The notes below the pieces were generated by a model. It saw only the letters and a program-made list of their open reading frames with translations. It was not told where the DNA came from and searched no databases. A stretch of 64,000 nt of DNA from Prochlorococcus marinus str. SB. Its GTDB lineage: Bacteria > Cyanobacteriota > Cyanobacteriia > PCC-6307 > Cyanobiaceae. The position numbers and the translations under genes were made by a program. The stretch lies in contig NZ_JNAS01000002.1 of the NCBI RefSeq assembly GCF_000760115.1, positions 1,054,001-1,118,000 on the forward strand, in the 5' to 3' direction. Of the stretch, positions 9,470 through 18,846 are shown one piece after another; position 1 is the first letter of the stretch; each line of letters opens with the position of its first letter.

Positions 9470-9924
9470 TATTGTAATTTTGTAATTAAAGAAATATTAA
9501 CACAAAATATAAAATAAGAAAATTTTATTTTTTTTAAAACTAATTAAGTATTCTATTTTACAAATTTCTAGATAACTATAAAATTTTTGCTTTTATTTAA
9601 AATTTGAAAATAATAATCCCTCTAGCATTTTTTAAAACTTATAGATTTTTTTTAAATCAAATTTCTATTAATCCAATTGTTTGAAATTAAATGTATAAAA
9701 GTAACTTTCAAATTGTTTTTTTAAACATATTTTTCTTATCTATGCTTGAAATTTTTAAATTTAGGTTATGGATCTAAGACCTCTGATTCAAATGATGTAA
9801 TTAATATTACTGGTCTATTTTTTAATTGTTTATAAAAATGTAGTAAAAATAATTTATTATTATTTTAATGAAATTTAATTTAAGTTATTAACAATATAAA
9901 AGATAGATATTGAAGTTTTTTTTC
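9470..9924. other. Gene-free stretch holding a decayed methyltransferase fragment
   Basis: About 455 bases between two minus-strand genes. Apart from the duplicate fragment at 9742-9835 nothing coding is visible. The rest is AT-rich with long T and A runs. Confidence 0.5.
9742..9835 (+). pseudogene. Decayed copy of the 5' end of the methyltransferase at 4960
   Basis: Reads NLGYGSKTSDSNDVINI against NLGCGAKTSDSEDIVNI of the intact gene at 4960, and the DNA also aligns. One base is missing after the matching part (ATTACTGG against ATAGACTGG), and the frame ends at 9833-9835 after about 26 codons. The similarity starts at the ATG. It is the remnant of a duplication or of a second related methyltransferase. 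Confidence 0.75.
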
Positions 9925-10965
9925 TTAAAAAGAAATACTTAAGCTGCTATATAAACGCGTATCACAACTGTTATCTATGCATGATTTCTGATTATAGTCT
10001 GGAAATCCAGGAATAAAATCAGTGGCATAAATAGAAATTGAAACGCTTGAATCTTTAAAAGGTCTTATTCCTAGGCCTATCCCATAACCGTATCCAAACC
10101 ATTCAGAATTTACTGAGATTCTATCGTTAAAAGCAAGACTAATAGAGCTAATTGGACCCCACTGACATTTATTTGTCTCATTACCAGTTAAAGTATTACT
10201 ACCAAGGCAACTACTTCTTCCCAAAAAACCATTACCTCTGTATCCGTAGAAATCAGATCCAAATCCTGAATTAAAAAATAATATAGATGGAGTTTGAGAA
10301 TCATTTAATTCTCTATAAGTACTAAAAATTAAGTAGTAATTTCTGCCTAAATCTGTCTTTTTATCAAAATGAATGACATTTTCTCCCCCAATTGCAAAAG
10401 ACCAATTTTGATTTAGTTTCCAAGCAGATTTAAATCCAAGACTTTGAGCTTCGCCAAATTTTGTTCCTTTATCATTTTCTATTCCTCTACTTGATAAGCT
10501 TTGTGTTGTATGTTTAAAACCTAAACTATAATTCTCTTTTTTAATAGGGAAGTAATCAATATTTAAAATTGCGTCCGCACAATGGCTCAGGTCACCATGA
10601 CATCCTCTTGTTTTATTCAATGTACGAATGCTAATAGTAGATGATTTAAAATTATCCTCAACAAAACCATGTGGCACATAATTAGAAATTTCTGGGTAAG
10701 GATAATTATTCACAGTTATACCCTGTCCAATTCCCTTAATAACAGAATATTTGTGTGTTTTTTTAGATAAATTTTTTTTATTGATGGTTTTATCAAAATT
10801 ATCTTCAGAATATTTCCATTTTAATACTGGCTGTTTTAAATTTTCCATATTATATTCCCACTTATTTTTTGATTTTAATTCAACCAAAGTAGATAGAGTA
10901 AATAAAAAAAATACAAAGAATATTTTAAAATTTTTTAAAAGTTTAAAAAATAAATTTTGATTCAT
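9925..10965 (-). CDS. Putative outer-membrane beta-barrel protein of the export locus
   Basis: No family recognised with certainty. A signal peptide-like N-terminus (about 1-31) precedes 346 residues rich in alternating strands with many Tyr, Phe, Gly and Asn. The protein ends in a phenylalanine (SSLSISF), as outer-membrane barrels usually do. Cysteine pairs occur (CHGDLSHC, CIDNSC). It is the last gene of the wzc-phosphatase-small ORF run, 9 bases behind the small ORF. That suggests a role at the outer membrane in polymer export or retention. A barrel is inferred from pattern, not from homology. Confidence 0.6.
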   Translation of the reverse strand: MNQNLFFKLLKNFKIFFVFFLFTLSTLVELKSKNKWEYNMENLKQPVLKWKYSEDNFDKTINKKNLSKKTHKYSVIKGIGQGITVNNYPYPEISNYVPHGFVEDNFKSSTISIRTLNKTRGCHGDLSHCADAILNIDYFPIKKENYSLGFKHTTQSLSSRGIENDKGTKFGEAQSLGFKSAWKLNQNWSFAIGGENVIHFDKKTDLGRNYYLIFSTYRELNDSQTPSILFFNSGFGSDFYGYRGNGFLGRSSCLGSNTLTGNETNKCQWGPISSISLAFNDRISVNSEWFGYGYGIGLGIRPFKDSSVSISIYATDFIPGFPDYNQKSCIDNSCDTRLYSSLSISF

Positions 10966-10974
10966 TGATCTGAT

Positions 10975-11124
10975 TTAAATTAAATATCTATTCGATGTAA
11001 AGACTTCTGAATTTAATTCAGATGAAAAAAGGTCTTCAATATTTGATTTAAAGAATATGTAATCAGTAATTGTAACAACTAATTTATTTGCTGAAGCTTC
11101 AGTATGTTTTATTTTTTTCTGCAT
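10975..11124 (-). CDS. Small hypothetical protein, 49 residues, coupled to the phosphatase gene
   Basis: Begins MQKKIKHTEASANKLVVTI and ends TSNRYLI. Its ATG overlaps the stop of the upstream phosphatase gene as TGATG, and it ends 9 bases before the next start. It therefore fills the whole gap in an otherwise close-packed operon, the main reason to regard it as real. It has no signal peptide or membrane segment: a basic N-terminus and an acidic middle (SNIEDLFSSELNSE). Function unknown. Confidence 0.55.
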   Translation of the reverse strand: MQKKIKHTEASANKLVVTITDYIFFKSNIEDLFSSELNSEVFTSNRYLI

Positions 11125-11597
11125 CAAATTTTATTGTTTAATGATATTTCTCTAAGCAATAGTAATTGTTCGTTGGTTGGATTTGTTGTTTTATGTATTC
11201 TCATTAAATACTCTAAAGCATTATCTAAAGGTAATTTCTTTTCGCAAATAAGCCATGCCATGCAAATCAAAGGAGATCTTTCTATAGATTGCATACAGTG
11301 TATAAAGGTAGGCCCTTTTTTTTTTATTTCTTTTATTATTTCAATCGATTCAAAAATTTGTTTTTTTGAAATTTTATGACTTGATCTATGATCAGGTAAT
11401 TCTAAATGCTTATATTCAAAATCCACAAAAATATCTGTTGGATGTACATATTCAATCGAATAACATAAATTCAAGATTGCTTTTATACCTTTTTCTTTAA
11501 GGAAATCTATATTTTTTTTATTAAGTGGAGCATTACCCAAAGCTATCTCATTTTGTAAAAGCCAATTGAATATAAACTCTCTTTTAATAGTTTCCAT
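11124..11597 (-). CDS. Dual-specificity-type protein phosphatase
   Basis: A 157-residue cysteine phosphatase. The P-loop is complete as H100-C101-x5-R107 (HCMQSIERS), and D69 in ELPDHRS is a plausible general acid. This is the DSP fold pattern, not the low-molecular-weight phosphatase (Wzb) that usually partners Wzc. Its ATG overlaps the wzc stop as TAATG, so the two are translationally coupled. The likely substrate is the tyrosine cluster of that kinase (inference). Confidence 0.85.
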   Translation of the reverse strand: METIKREFIFNWLLQNEIALGNAPLNKKNIDFLKEKGIKAILNLCYSIEYVHPTDIFVDFEYKHLELPDHRSSHKISKKQIFESIEIIKEIKKKGPTFIHCMQSIERSPLICMAWLICEKKLPLDNALEYLMRIHKTTNPTNEQLLLLREISLNNKI

Positions 11598-13999
11598 TAT
11601 CTATCAAGCCAAGAAATGAAATCTAAAACTTTATTACGAAACTTTTTAATTTTTGAGATTAAAAAATTATCTTTACTATTTTCAAAAGTTAAATTTCTTT
11701 TAGTAAATTTATCTCTGATTTTATTGTCAGCGTAGTAGGAAATGTAGTTTGAATTATATCCATAATTATTTGAATAATTAGAATAACCGTAATACCTATT
11801 TTTAGAAAATGTTTTTGGTTTTTTGATTTGATTAGAAACGAAACCAATAAGTGGTCTGTTAGTTTTCTTTAGCTTGTTTTTTGCAAGTAATGGTAAGTCC
11901 ATGTCAACATTATTTAAACTTACAACCATTAATAATGAATCACAATATTGAGCAATAAGAGTTGAATCTGAAATGCTTAGGATGGGGGAGGTATCTAAAA
12001 TTACATAATCATATTTATTTTCTGATCTAATTGTCTCAATAAATTTTTTCATTGAATCAGAACCTAGAAGCCTTGTAGGATCAGGAGGAATTGAACCTGA
12101 AGTTATGACATCAAAATTATCTTGAGTTGGAACAGATTGTATATATTTTTTATAGTTATCTGAGGAATCAATTAATAAATTAGAAAAGCCAATTAAATTA
12201 TCAAGACCCAATCTAGCGTGAACTTGAGGTTTCCTAAGATCAGTATCAATTAATAACACGCTTAATCCTAATTCAGATATGGTTTTAGCAAACATAGTAC
12301 TTATAAGTGATTTACCCTCAGAAGGTATACAACTTGATATAGATAAAATTTTTAATGAGTTTTGAGTATTTATAAACTTAATAGAGGTATACATTCCTCT
12401 GAATGCTTCTTGATAAAAAAATCGTTGATATCCTAAATATGATTCAGATGATTTCTCATTTTTAGTTGCATTTAATTTATCTTCAACGTTAAATATAGAT
12501 TCATTATTTTCCCTTAGATTAACAAATGATTCAATATAAGGTAGTTCAGCTAGAAGCGGTAAATTTAGATTTTCCTTTACTTCATCTGGTGAATGATAAA
12601 CATGATCAACTTTATCTCTGATTAAACCTACTATTAGGCCGAGAACGGGACCAAAGATTAAGCTAAGAGATAGGTTTAAAGGTATATCTGGAGAAACTGG
12701 GACTGGATAAACTTTTGGAGGAGCAATAATTGACCATGGTACGGATCGTTGAGCAATTTCAAGTTGAAACTTTTCTTTTGCAGATGACAAACCCTCTAAA
12801 TTCTTTGCTGCCAACAAAGCCTTTTGCTGCAGTGTTTTGTATTCACTTATTAACTTAGGTTGTTTTTCAAATTTTTCTTTTAAGGATTTGATTTTTATTT
12901 TTGCATTTTGTATGTTTTTATCTATTATTTCTCGTGCCGAAATAAGTGCAGATATTTGGTTAGATTTTAAAGTTGGCTCTATTTGTTCAACTCTGTATTT
13001 TAAACCTTTAACTATTTCGGAATCTTCTAAATATTTTGTTCTAGCAATTGCAAGTTTTTGTTTCACAAGTATATATTGATCCAATAACTCTAAATCAAGG
13101 TTAATGAATGATACTCCCTCCGTGGGTATCCTTTCGTTTAAATTTAAGTCTGTTGTAATTGCTTGTTTAAATCCATAAGCTGTAAGTGATCCATTTTCAA
13201 TGCTATTTAAAAGATTATTTAATTTAACCCTTTCGTTTTTAATATTATCTAATTCATTTTCTAAATAATCTAATCTTGTTTTCAGTTCTTGTCCTTCTAC
13301 AGTGGGTTCTATAAGTTGATTTCTTTCTCGAAAATCAGAGAGTTCTTTTTGAACTTGTTTGTTCTTTCCTTCTAGTTTAGGAGATTGATTGTTAAGAAAA
13401 ATTAGTCCATCAGATAATCTTTGTTGCTTTTGGTCTAGAGCTGATTTTAAATATGCTTTACTGATACTGACTAACATACTATTAACAATCCTTGGATTTT
13501 CGCCTTTAAAACTTATTCTTAATACTCCTTGAGCCATAGATTGCGTTCTTAATCCTCCAGGAGTGGAAATTTTTAAACTTTTTGAAAACTTGTTGAAAGG
13601 TATTCCATAATCTTTAGATATAGGATTTAATAATATTGGACTTTTTAGTAATTCTATGAGAGTTGGAAGATCGTTGTCTGTAGAATTTAAAGCTAGTTGC
13701 TCAAAAACACCACCAATTGAATTAGCACTATTATTTTTATTATTGTTTAAGGGATCAGATATCAACATAGAAAAGTCACCTATATAAATAGGAAAAAAAA
13801 TTCTTTGAAATATACTAATTGATAATGTTGACGTAAAAACTGCTATTGAAATACTAATAACTATTTTTTTTCGTCTATTAATAGCCTTTAGAAAATCTTT
13901 AAATTCGTATTCCTTATTTCTTATAGAGTTATCGTAATCGTTACCATATGAATTTTTTGATTTTGTATATTTAGAATAGTTATTATTTATATTTTCCAA
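11597..13999 (-). CDS. Wzc-like polysaccharide co-polymerase / BY-kinase
   Basis: An 800-residue inner-membrane protein controlling chain length and export of capsule-type polymers. The Wzz domain begins after residue 30 with a membrane segment (KKIVISISIAVFTSTLSIS). A long periplasmic coiled-coil region (about 190-400) follows, then a proline-rich second membrane segment (PVPVSPDIPLNLSLSL). The cytoplasmic kinase has Walker A SSCIPSEGKS, Walker A' VLLIDTDLRKP and Walker B DYVILDTSP. Nine tyrosines crowd residues about 734-756, followed by an unusual 44-residue basic tail. It diverges from wza-like 14090 across 90 bases. Confidence 0.93.
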   Translation of the reverse strand: MENINNNYSKYTKSKNSYGNDYDNSIRNKEYEFKDFLKAINRRKKIVISISIAVFTSTLSISIFQRIFFPIYIGDFSMLISDPLNNNKNNSANSIGGVFEQLALNSTDNDLPTLIELLKSPILLNPISKDYGIPFNKFSKSLKISTPGGLRTQSMAQGVLRISFKGENPRIVNSMLVSISKAYLKSALDQKQQRLSDGLIFLNNQSPKLEGKNKQVQKELSDFRERNQLIEPTVEGQELKTRLDYLENELDNIKNERVKLNNLLNSIENGSLTAYGFKQAITTDLNLNERIPTEGVSFINLDLELLDQYILVKQKLAIARTKYLEDSEIVKGLKYRVEQIEPTLKSNQISALISAREIIDKNIQNAKIKIKSLKEKFEKQPKLISEYKTLQQKALLAAKNLEGLSSAKEKFQLEIAQRSVPWSIIAPPKVYPVPVSPDIPLNLSLSLIFGPVLGLIVGLIRDKVDHVYHSPDEVKENLNLPLLAELPYIESFVNLRENNESIFNVEDKLNATKNEKSSESYLGYQRFFYQEAFRGMYTSIKFINTQNSLKILSISSCIPSEGKSLISTMFAKTISELGLSVLLIDTDLRKPQVHARLGLDNLIGFSNLLIDSSDNYKKYIQSVPTQDNFDVITSGSIPPDPTRLLGSDSMKKFIETIRSENKYDYVILDTSPILSISDSTLIAQYCDSLLMVVSLNNVDMDLPLLAKNKLKKTNRPLIGFVSNQIKKPKTFSKNRYYGYSNYSNNYGYNSNYISYYADNKIRDKFTKRNLTFENSKDNFLISKIKKFRNKVLDFISWLDR

Positions 14000-14089
14000 A
14001 ATTCAACTTCTATCATGTTATTCTAATCATACTGTCAAATTTTACTCATCTTAAAGATTTATTATTATTGATTTACGATTCATAACATA
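14000..14089. promoter_or_regulatory. Shared divergent control region of wzc-like and wza-like genes
   Basis: The 90 bases between the two divergent start codons must hold the promoters of both export operons. It is AT-rich with several TATTAT/TAATCAT-like hexamers, but no single promoter or operator can be chosen by eye. Confidence 0.4.
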
Positions 14090-15193
14090 ATGATTAACTT
14101 TTTTAATTATAAAATAAAGTTTATAAAAATATTTCTTTTTAGCATCTTTTTCATAATAATTAATGGCTCTATTGCTTCTGAAATTAATACTCTAAATAAA
14201 AAAAATATTGATCTTGAAGAGGTAAGAAAAGATATCTCAATTCTCCAAGAAAGTTACTATATACTTGGTCCAGGAGATCAAATTCAATTGACTTATATTG
14301 ATACACCTGAGGATAATTTGATTACTCAAATTCTTAATGATGGTAATATTTATATTCCAATTATTGGAAAAATTAAATTAGAAGGGCTCACAATTCCTGA
14401 GGCAAGAAACTTAATTACTGAATCTCTCAAAAATCAATTAATAAACCCTTTGGTTGACTTGATGTTAATTCAAAAAAGACCAATTAAAGTAACATTAATT
14501 GGTGAAGTTGATAATCCTGGCCTATATACTTTGACGGGCAATTTAATTAATAAAAGTAATAGTCAATCCTCATTACTACCTACAGTCGTTGATGCAATAA
14601 GAGTGTCTGGGGGGATCACAGATTCTGCAAACATAACAAATGTAAAAATAAGGCGAAAATTGCCTCACAATATAGGAGGATTTAAAGAAACTGAAGTTAA
14701 TTTATACGACTTAATTTTTAATGGAAATCAAGAAAATAATCCTCTTTTATTTGACGGAGATTCTATTTTAATTAGTAAAGCAAAAGTAATTGATAGTGAA
14801 TCTCTAGAAATTGCTTCTGTTAATCTTTCTTCTCCATTTATAAAAGTTACATTTGTTGGTGAATTTAATAATACTGGTCAAATAGAACTAAAAAGAGGAA
14901 CTCCTCTTGCTCAAGGAATATTGAATGCAGGTGGGTTAAAAGATTTTAGATCTAATAAAGGAGGTATTGAAATTGTACGAGTTAACAGGAACGGTACTGT
15001 CAGTAAAAATAGATATAAATTTAACTACTCTAATGGATTATCTTTAAAACAAAATCCATCTCTTCAAAATGGAGATGTAGTAATGGTATCTAAAAATCTT
15101 TTAGCAAAAACAACTGATTCAATTACAGAAATAACAAAACCAGCGACAGGAATAATTTCTTTATGGTCTCTGATTAAGTTAACGACAAATTAA
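14090..15193 (+). CDS. Wza-like outer-membrane polysaccharide export protein
   Basis: Exports polysaccharide across the outer membrane together with the divergent Wzc. A signal peptide-like N-terminus covers residues 1-29 (ending NGSIAS). The Poly_export domain starts at YYILGPGDQIQLTY (about 56-69), including the family's GPGD. Two SLBB-type repeats follow (KVTLIGEVDNPGLYTL near 138; KVTFVGEFNNTGQIEL near 260). At 367 residues it matches the family. No lipobox cysteine is evident, unlike E. coli Wza. It heads a plus-strand run; the next gene begins 1 base after its stop. Confidence 0.92.
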   Translation: MINFFNYKIKFIKIFLFSIFFIIINGSIASEINTLNKKNIDLEEVRKDISILQESYYILGPGDQIQLTYIDTPEDNLITQILNDGNIYIPIIGKIKLEGLTIPEARNLITESLKNQLINPLVDLMLIQKRPIKVTLIGEVDNPGLYTLTGNLINKSNSQSSLLPTVVDAIRVSGGITDSANITNVKIRRKLPHNIGGFKETEVNLYDLIFNGNQENNPLLFDGDSILISKAKVIDSESLEIASVNLSSPFIKVTFVGEFNNTGQIELKRGTPLAQGILNAGGLKDFRSNKGGIEIVRVNRNGTVSKNRYKFNYSNGLSLKQNPSLQNGDVVMVSKNLLAKTTDSITEITKPATGIISLWSLIKLTTN

Positions 15194-15194
15194 A

Positions 15195-16301
15195 ATGAAT
15201 ATAGCGATGTTATTTCATATTGAGGCTGGATCTTTTAATGGTGTTGGAGGAACAGATGCATTTATTAGAAGAATATCCTATGAGTTTGAGAGAATGGGCC
15301 ATAAAGTCTATTTATTAAGTTATGGAAGCAAGTATAATTTTAGTAAATATCTCTCAGAAAAAATTGTAAATTATGGTTTCTGTGATTTTGGAGAAACCAT
15401 AGACTTTCTTTCTAGTAATAATATAAAACATTGCTTATGTATCTATTTAAAAAAAAGAGATAGAGTTAGCCTACTAATAAAAAAAAATTTAAAATTTTTA
15501 AAGACGTACTATCATTTGGTACAGTTCAATTACATCACAAGTGATGTAAAAAGATTTCTAACTTTTGTAAGTAATCGCTTTTTTTTTAATGGGTTGTGTT
15601 TTTGTGTATCAAAAAGGATAAGAAAATCCTTCCCAAAAGAATTTTCAAGAGCAATAGAAATAAATCTACCAGTTGATGATTCTTTTTATTCTTCAATTTC
15701 AAAGAAAAAAAAATCAAATAAAAAAAGAATCGCTTATTTAGGAAGACTTGATTACTCAAAAGGTGCAGATATTGCATACAAATTATTTAAAGAAATAAAC
15801 ACTTCTCCGGACTTCAAAAATATTGAGACTTTTATGTATTCTTATCCATGGGAAAATGATAATTTTTCACTACAGCTAGAGGAGGAATTAAAAAAAGATG
15901 AATATATTAAATATATAAGGGCAAATATTCATAATCAGAATGTTGAAGAAATAGATAATGATTTGAAGATTTTAATTGACTCGGTAGATTTGTTTATTTT
16001 GCCATACAGAAGTTTAGAAAATACTGTTGATTGTCCATTAGTTCCTTTGGAGATTAATGCTCGCAAAAAATTTATCTTAACTTCTAATCTTGAATGCATA
16101 AAAGATCTCAAATTGGAAAATATTTATTACAATGATTTTTTTCGCAATGAATTTATAATTTCTTTAAATTTAATAAAAAAAATTTTATTTAACATTAATC
16201 AAAGCAATTCTATTTTAGAAGTTGGAAATAAATATAGAACTTCAATAATATCTGAAAAAATTATTTATTCATTTAATAACTTTAATAAAAATTGTTTATG
16301 A
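15195..16301 (+). CDS. Glycosyltransferase, GT4-like
   Basis: A 368-residue GT-B-type enzyme. The N-terminus has the donor-family start (MLFHIEAGSFNGVGGTDAFIRR) followed by a helix and beta strand typical of GT4. The C-terminal domain begins KKRIAYLGRLDYSKGADIA (about 177-195). The usual EX7E motif is weak: PLVPLEINARKK is the best candidate. Donor and acceptor unknown. It overlaps the next gene by ATGA. Confidence 0.78.
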   Translation: MNIAMLFHIEAGSFNGVGGTDAFIRRISYEFERMGHKVYLLSYGSKYNFSKYLSEKIVNYGFCDFGETIDFLSSNNIKHCLCIYLKKRDRVSLLIKKNLKFLKTYYHLVQFNYITSDVKRFLTFVSNRFFFNGLCFCVSKRIRKSFPKEFSRAIEINLPVDDSFYSSISKKKKSNKKRIAYLGRLDYSKGADIAYKLFKEINTSPDFKNIETFMYSYPWENDNFSLQLEEELKKDEYIKYIRANIHNQNVEEIDNDLKILIDSVDLFILPYRSLENTVDCPLVPLEINARKKFILTSNLECIKDLKLENIYYNDFFRNEFIISLNLIKKILFNINQSNSILEVGNKYRTSIISEKIIYSFNNFNKNCL

Positions 16302-17644
16302 AAACAAAATATAAGTTTAGAGAATTATCTGGGGAAGGGAAATTATTTGTAAATAATATTTTTTCCTCTTTCAACCAAAAAAAAATAGGATATGTTGTTC
16401 TAAGAGGATATGAACAATTACCAAATGCAATAAGTAATGATATTGATTTAGGAATTGTAAAGAGAGATAAAAATATATCTTTGGATCAAATTTATAAGGC
16501 TGCTAATAATTCTAATTTTAAACTAATTCAATTTAATGAAAAATATAATTTTTTACAGTTAATTTTTACTTCTAATGCAATTATTGACGTAATTAAGATT
16601 GATATATGGACAGAACTTGATTATAAGGGCCTAAGATTTGCTCATTTAGAAAAAATAATTAATAATTTTATTGAGTATAGAGGAATAAAAATTGCGAAAC
16701 CTTTACATGAGTTAGAGGTGACCTTAACAAAAGAATTATTGCACAATGGGATTTTGAAAAAGGATAAATTTTCATTATTCAGAGAAAAATTAAAAAATGT
16801 TGATATTAACATTACCCAATCATGTTTGATAAGTCATATATCCAATATGATTCAAGAAATTTTAAAGACAAGAAGTTATCAAAGTTTAAATTCAAATAAG
16901 TTAATAAGATTATTTTTCTTTTTTTATTTAAAGAAAAATGTCTTTAATACTATAATTTTGTTTTCTAAGTATCTTTTTTACCAAATTAAATTTTCAATTT
17001 CAAAGAAGGGAAAGTTTATAGTTTTTATTGGACCTGATGGTTCTGGTAAAACCACTATTTCAGAATATTTACTTGATAAATCATTCTTTATTGAAACTAT
17101 TTACAAAAAAAAGAAGTATTTTCATGGAAGATACTCTTTCTTGCCAGATCTTAAGGTTTTTCTTAAAAGAAATAACAATATTTTTAAAGATGAAAAATAT
17201 GATTTCACTTTAAAGATAAATGATCATTTAAAAAAGAATAAAATTGGAAAATTAAGGACTAATATTTATCTTTTATATTATTTATTTGATTTCTTATTAG
17301 GAAATTTCTTTCTCTTTTTTGTGAGAAGAACAAATACAATTCTTATTGCTGACAGGTTTTGGTATGACTTTTTCATACAAAAATATTATTTAAAGCATTT
17401 TAAAATTTTTAAGTTTTTATATAAAAATTTATTATCTAAACCGGATTATTTATTTTTTCTAAAATCAAATCCTGAAGTCATAAAATCAAGAAAAAATGAG
17501 CTATCTTTTGAAGAAATAAAATATCAGCAACAAAGTATAGAAAAATTAATTATTCAAAATTATCTTTGCGAGAATGTATATATTATTAGTTCTAGTGAAG
17601 AAATTGAGAATACTATAAAAAAAGTATTAGATTTAATTTTTTAA
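16298..17644 (+). CDS. Nucleotidyltransferase-like / thymidylate-kinase-like fusion protein
   Basis: A 448-residue two-part protein. The N-terminal half (about 20-170) resembles nucleotidyltransferase folds (YVVLRGYEQLPNAISNDIDLGI, with an acidic pair). The C-terminal half (about 235-448) is a P-loop kinase of the thymidylate kinase superfamily, with GPDGSGKTT near residue 245 and ADRFWYDFF near 350. The ATG at 16298 overlaps the previous stop as ATGA; a TTG at 16292 is less likely. Proteins of this type recur in polysaccharide loci, but the substrate is not known; true dTMP kinase function is unlikely. Confidence 0.72.
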   Translation: MKTKYKFRELSGEGKLFVNNIFSSFNQKKIGYVVLRGYEQLPNAISNDIDLGIVKRDKNISLDQIYKAANNSNFKLIQFNEKYNFLQLIFTSNAIIDVIKIDIWTELDYKGLRFAHLEKIINNFIEYRGIKIAKPLHELEVTLTKELLHNGILKKDKFSLFREKLKNVDINITQSCLISHISNMIQEILKTRSYQSLNSNKLIRLFFFFYLKKNVFNTIILFSKYLFYQIKFSISKKGKFIVFIGPDGSGKTTISEYLLDKSFFIETIYKKKKYFHGRYSFLPDLKVFLKRNNNIFKDEKYDFTLKINDHLKKNKIGKLRTNIYLLYYLFDFLLGNFFLFFVRRTNTILIADRFWYDFFIQKYYLKHFKIFKFLYKNLLSKPDYLFFLKSNPEVIKSRKNELSFEEIKYQQQSIEKLIIQNYLCENVYIISSSEEIENTIKKVLDLIF

Positions 17645-18846
17645 TGAATATTTTGTTTATTACGCCTTGTTTTGAACCTGCATGGTCAGCAGGGGGTGTT
17701 GTTACATCAACAAAAAATTTATGTATTGAGTTAGCAAGGCAAGGAAGTAAAATAACAATTTATACTACAAATTTTGATGGAAATAAAGGTTGTACAGATG
17801 TTGATTTAAAAAGATTAATTTCAAAGGATGGCATAAATATTATGTACTTCAAAAACTCAATTTTAAATAGAAAAGCATTTTATTCTAGTGATCTTATAGA
17901 GCAATTAGAAATTTCAATTTCTGAGTTTGACATTGTAAATATTTCAGCTTGTTGGCAGTTGACGGGTTATATAGCTTCCAGAGTATGTAAAAAGAATTCT
18001 ATTCCCTATATTATTACTCCTCATTCAAGTTTGATGGCCGATTCTCTAAGGTTAGTAGGTAATAAATTAGTTAAGATTTTTTTCTATTATACTTTTTTAA
18101 AAAATAGTATAAAGAATGCCACTAAGATTCATTACTTATCAGAGGGAGAAAAAATAGAATCTGATAAAATTAAGAAATGGGATAGTTTTGTAATATCAAA
18201 TGGAACAACTAGTTGTTTTAGTTATAAAGATCCTAAAAGAAAAATTGAAATTGAAAACTTTAAGTCAAATTATAAACTTCTTAATGATGAGTTGATTCTG
18301 CTTTATTTAGGAAGAATTCATCCTAAGAAAAATCTAGACATAACAGTTAAAACACTTGCCTTATTAATAAAAAAGAAACTAAAAGTTAAACTCTTAATTG
18401 TAGGTAATATTGAAGATTCTGAATATGCTACAAGAGTTAAGATTTTAATAAAAAAATTTAATTTGAATTCAAATATAATTTGGCTAGAGGGTGTTCCTCA
18501 CCATAATGTTTATTTTTACTATAACTTGGCTGATATTTTAATTTTAAACAGTTCTACCGAGGGTGTAAGTATGAGTGTTATTGAAGCGTTATCTGAAAGG
18601 CTTCCAATATTAGGTTCATACGGGTTAGCTAATTTCAGAGAAATAATTGCTTATAGAGCTGGTATTATTTGCGAATTGGATCCACCTTCAATTGCAAAGA
18701 AATTGGAAGAATATATATTAAATAGAGAATTACTTCAAGAATTGAGTGTTAATAGTATAAAACTGTTCAAAGATCTTTATGAAATAAAAAACGTAGCAAA
18801 AAAAACTATTATCATGTATCAGCAAATTAAAAAAAATTATTTATGA
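17644..18846 (+). CDS. Glycosyltransferase, GT4 family
   Basis: A 400-residue GT-B retaining-type enzyme. The N-terminal domain has CFEPAWSAGGVVTSTKNLC and the C-terminal domain starts with LLYLGRIHPKKNLDITVKTL. The EX7E region is complete (NSSTEGVSMSVIEALSERLPIL). Its start overlaps the preceding stop by one base (TAATG) and its end overlaps the next start (ATGA), so it belongs to one translationally coupled run. Sugar specificity unknown. Confidence 0.88.
   Translation: MNILFITPCFEPAWSAGGVVTSTKNLCIELARQGSKITIYTTNFDGNKGCTDVDLKRLISKDGINIMYFKNSILNRKAFYSSDLIEQLEISISEFDIVNISACWQLTGYIASRVCKKNSIPYIITPHSSLMADSLRLVGNKLVKIFFYYTFLKNSIKNATKIHYLSEGEKIESDKIKKWDSFVISNGTTSCFSYKDPKRKIEIENFKSNYKLLNDELILLYLGRIHPKKNLDITVKTLALLIKKKLKVKLLIVGNIEDSEYATRVKILIKKFNLNSNIIWLEGVPHHNVYFYYNLADILILNSSTEGVSMSVIEALSERLPILGSYGLANFREIIAYRAGIICELDPPSIAKKLEEYILNRELLQELSVNSIKLFKDLYEIKNVAKKTIIMYQQIKKNYL

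Noticed and set aside
17028-17213. Open frame of 61 codons within the kinase-like fusion gene
   Set aside because: Out-of-frame shadow of the P-loop region; no independent start signal or similarity.
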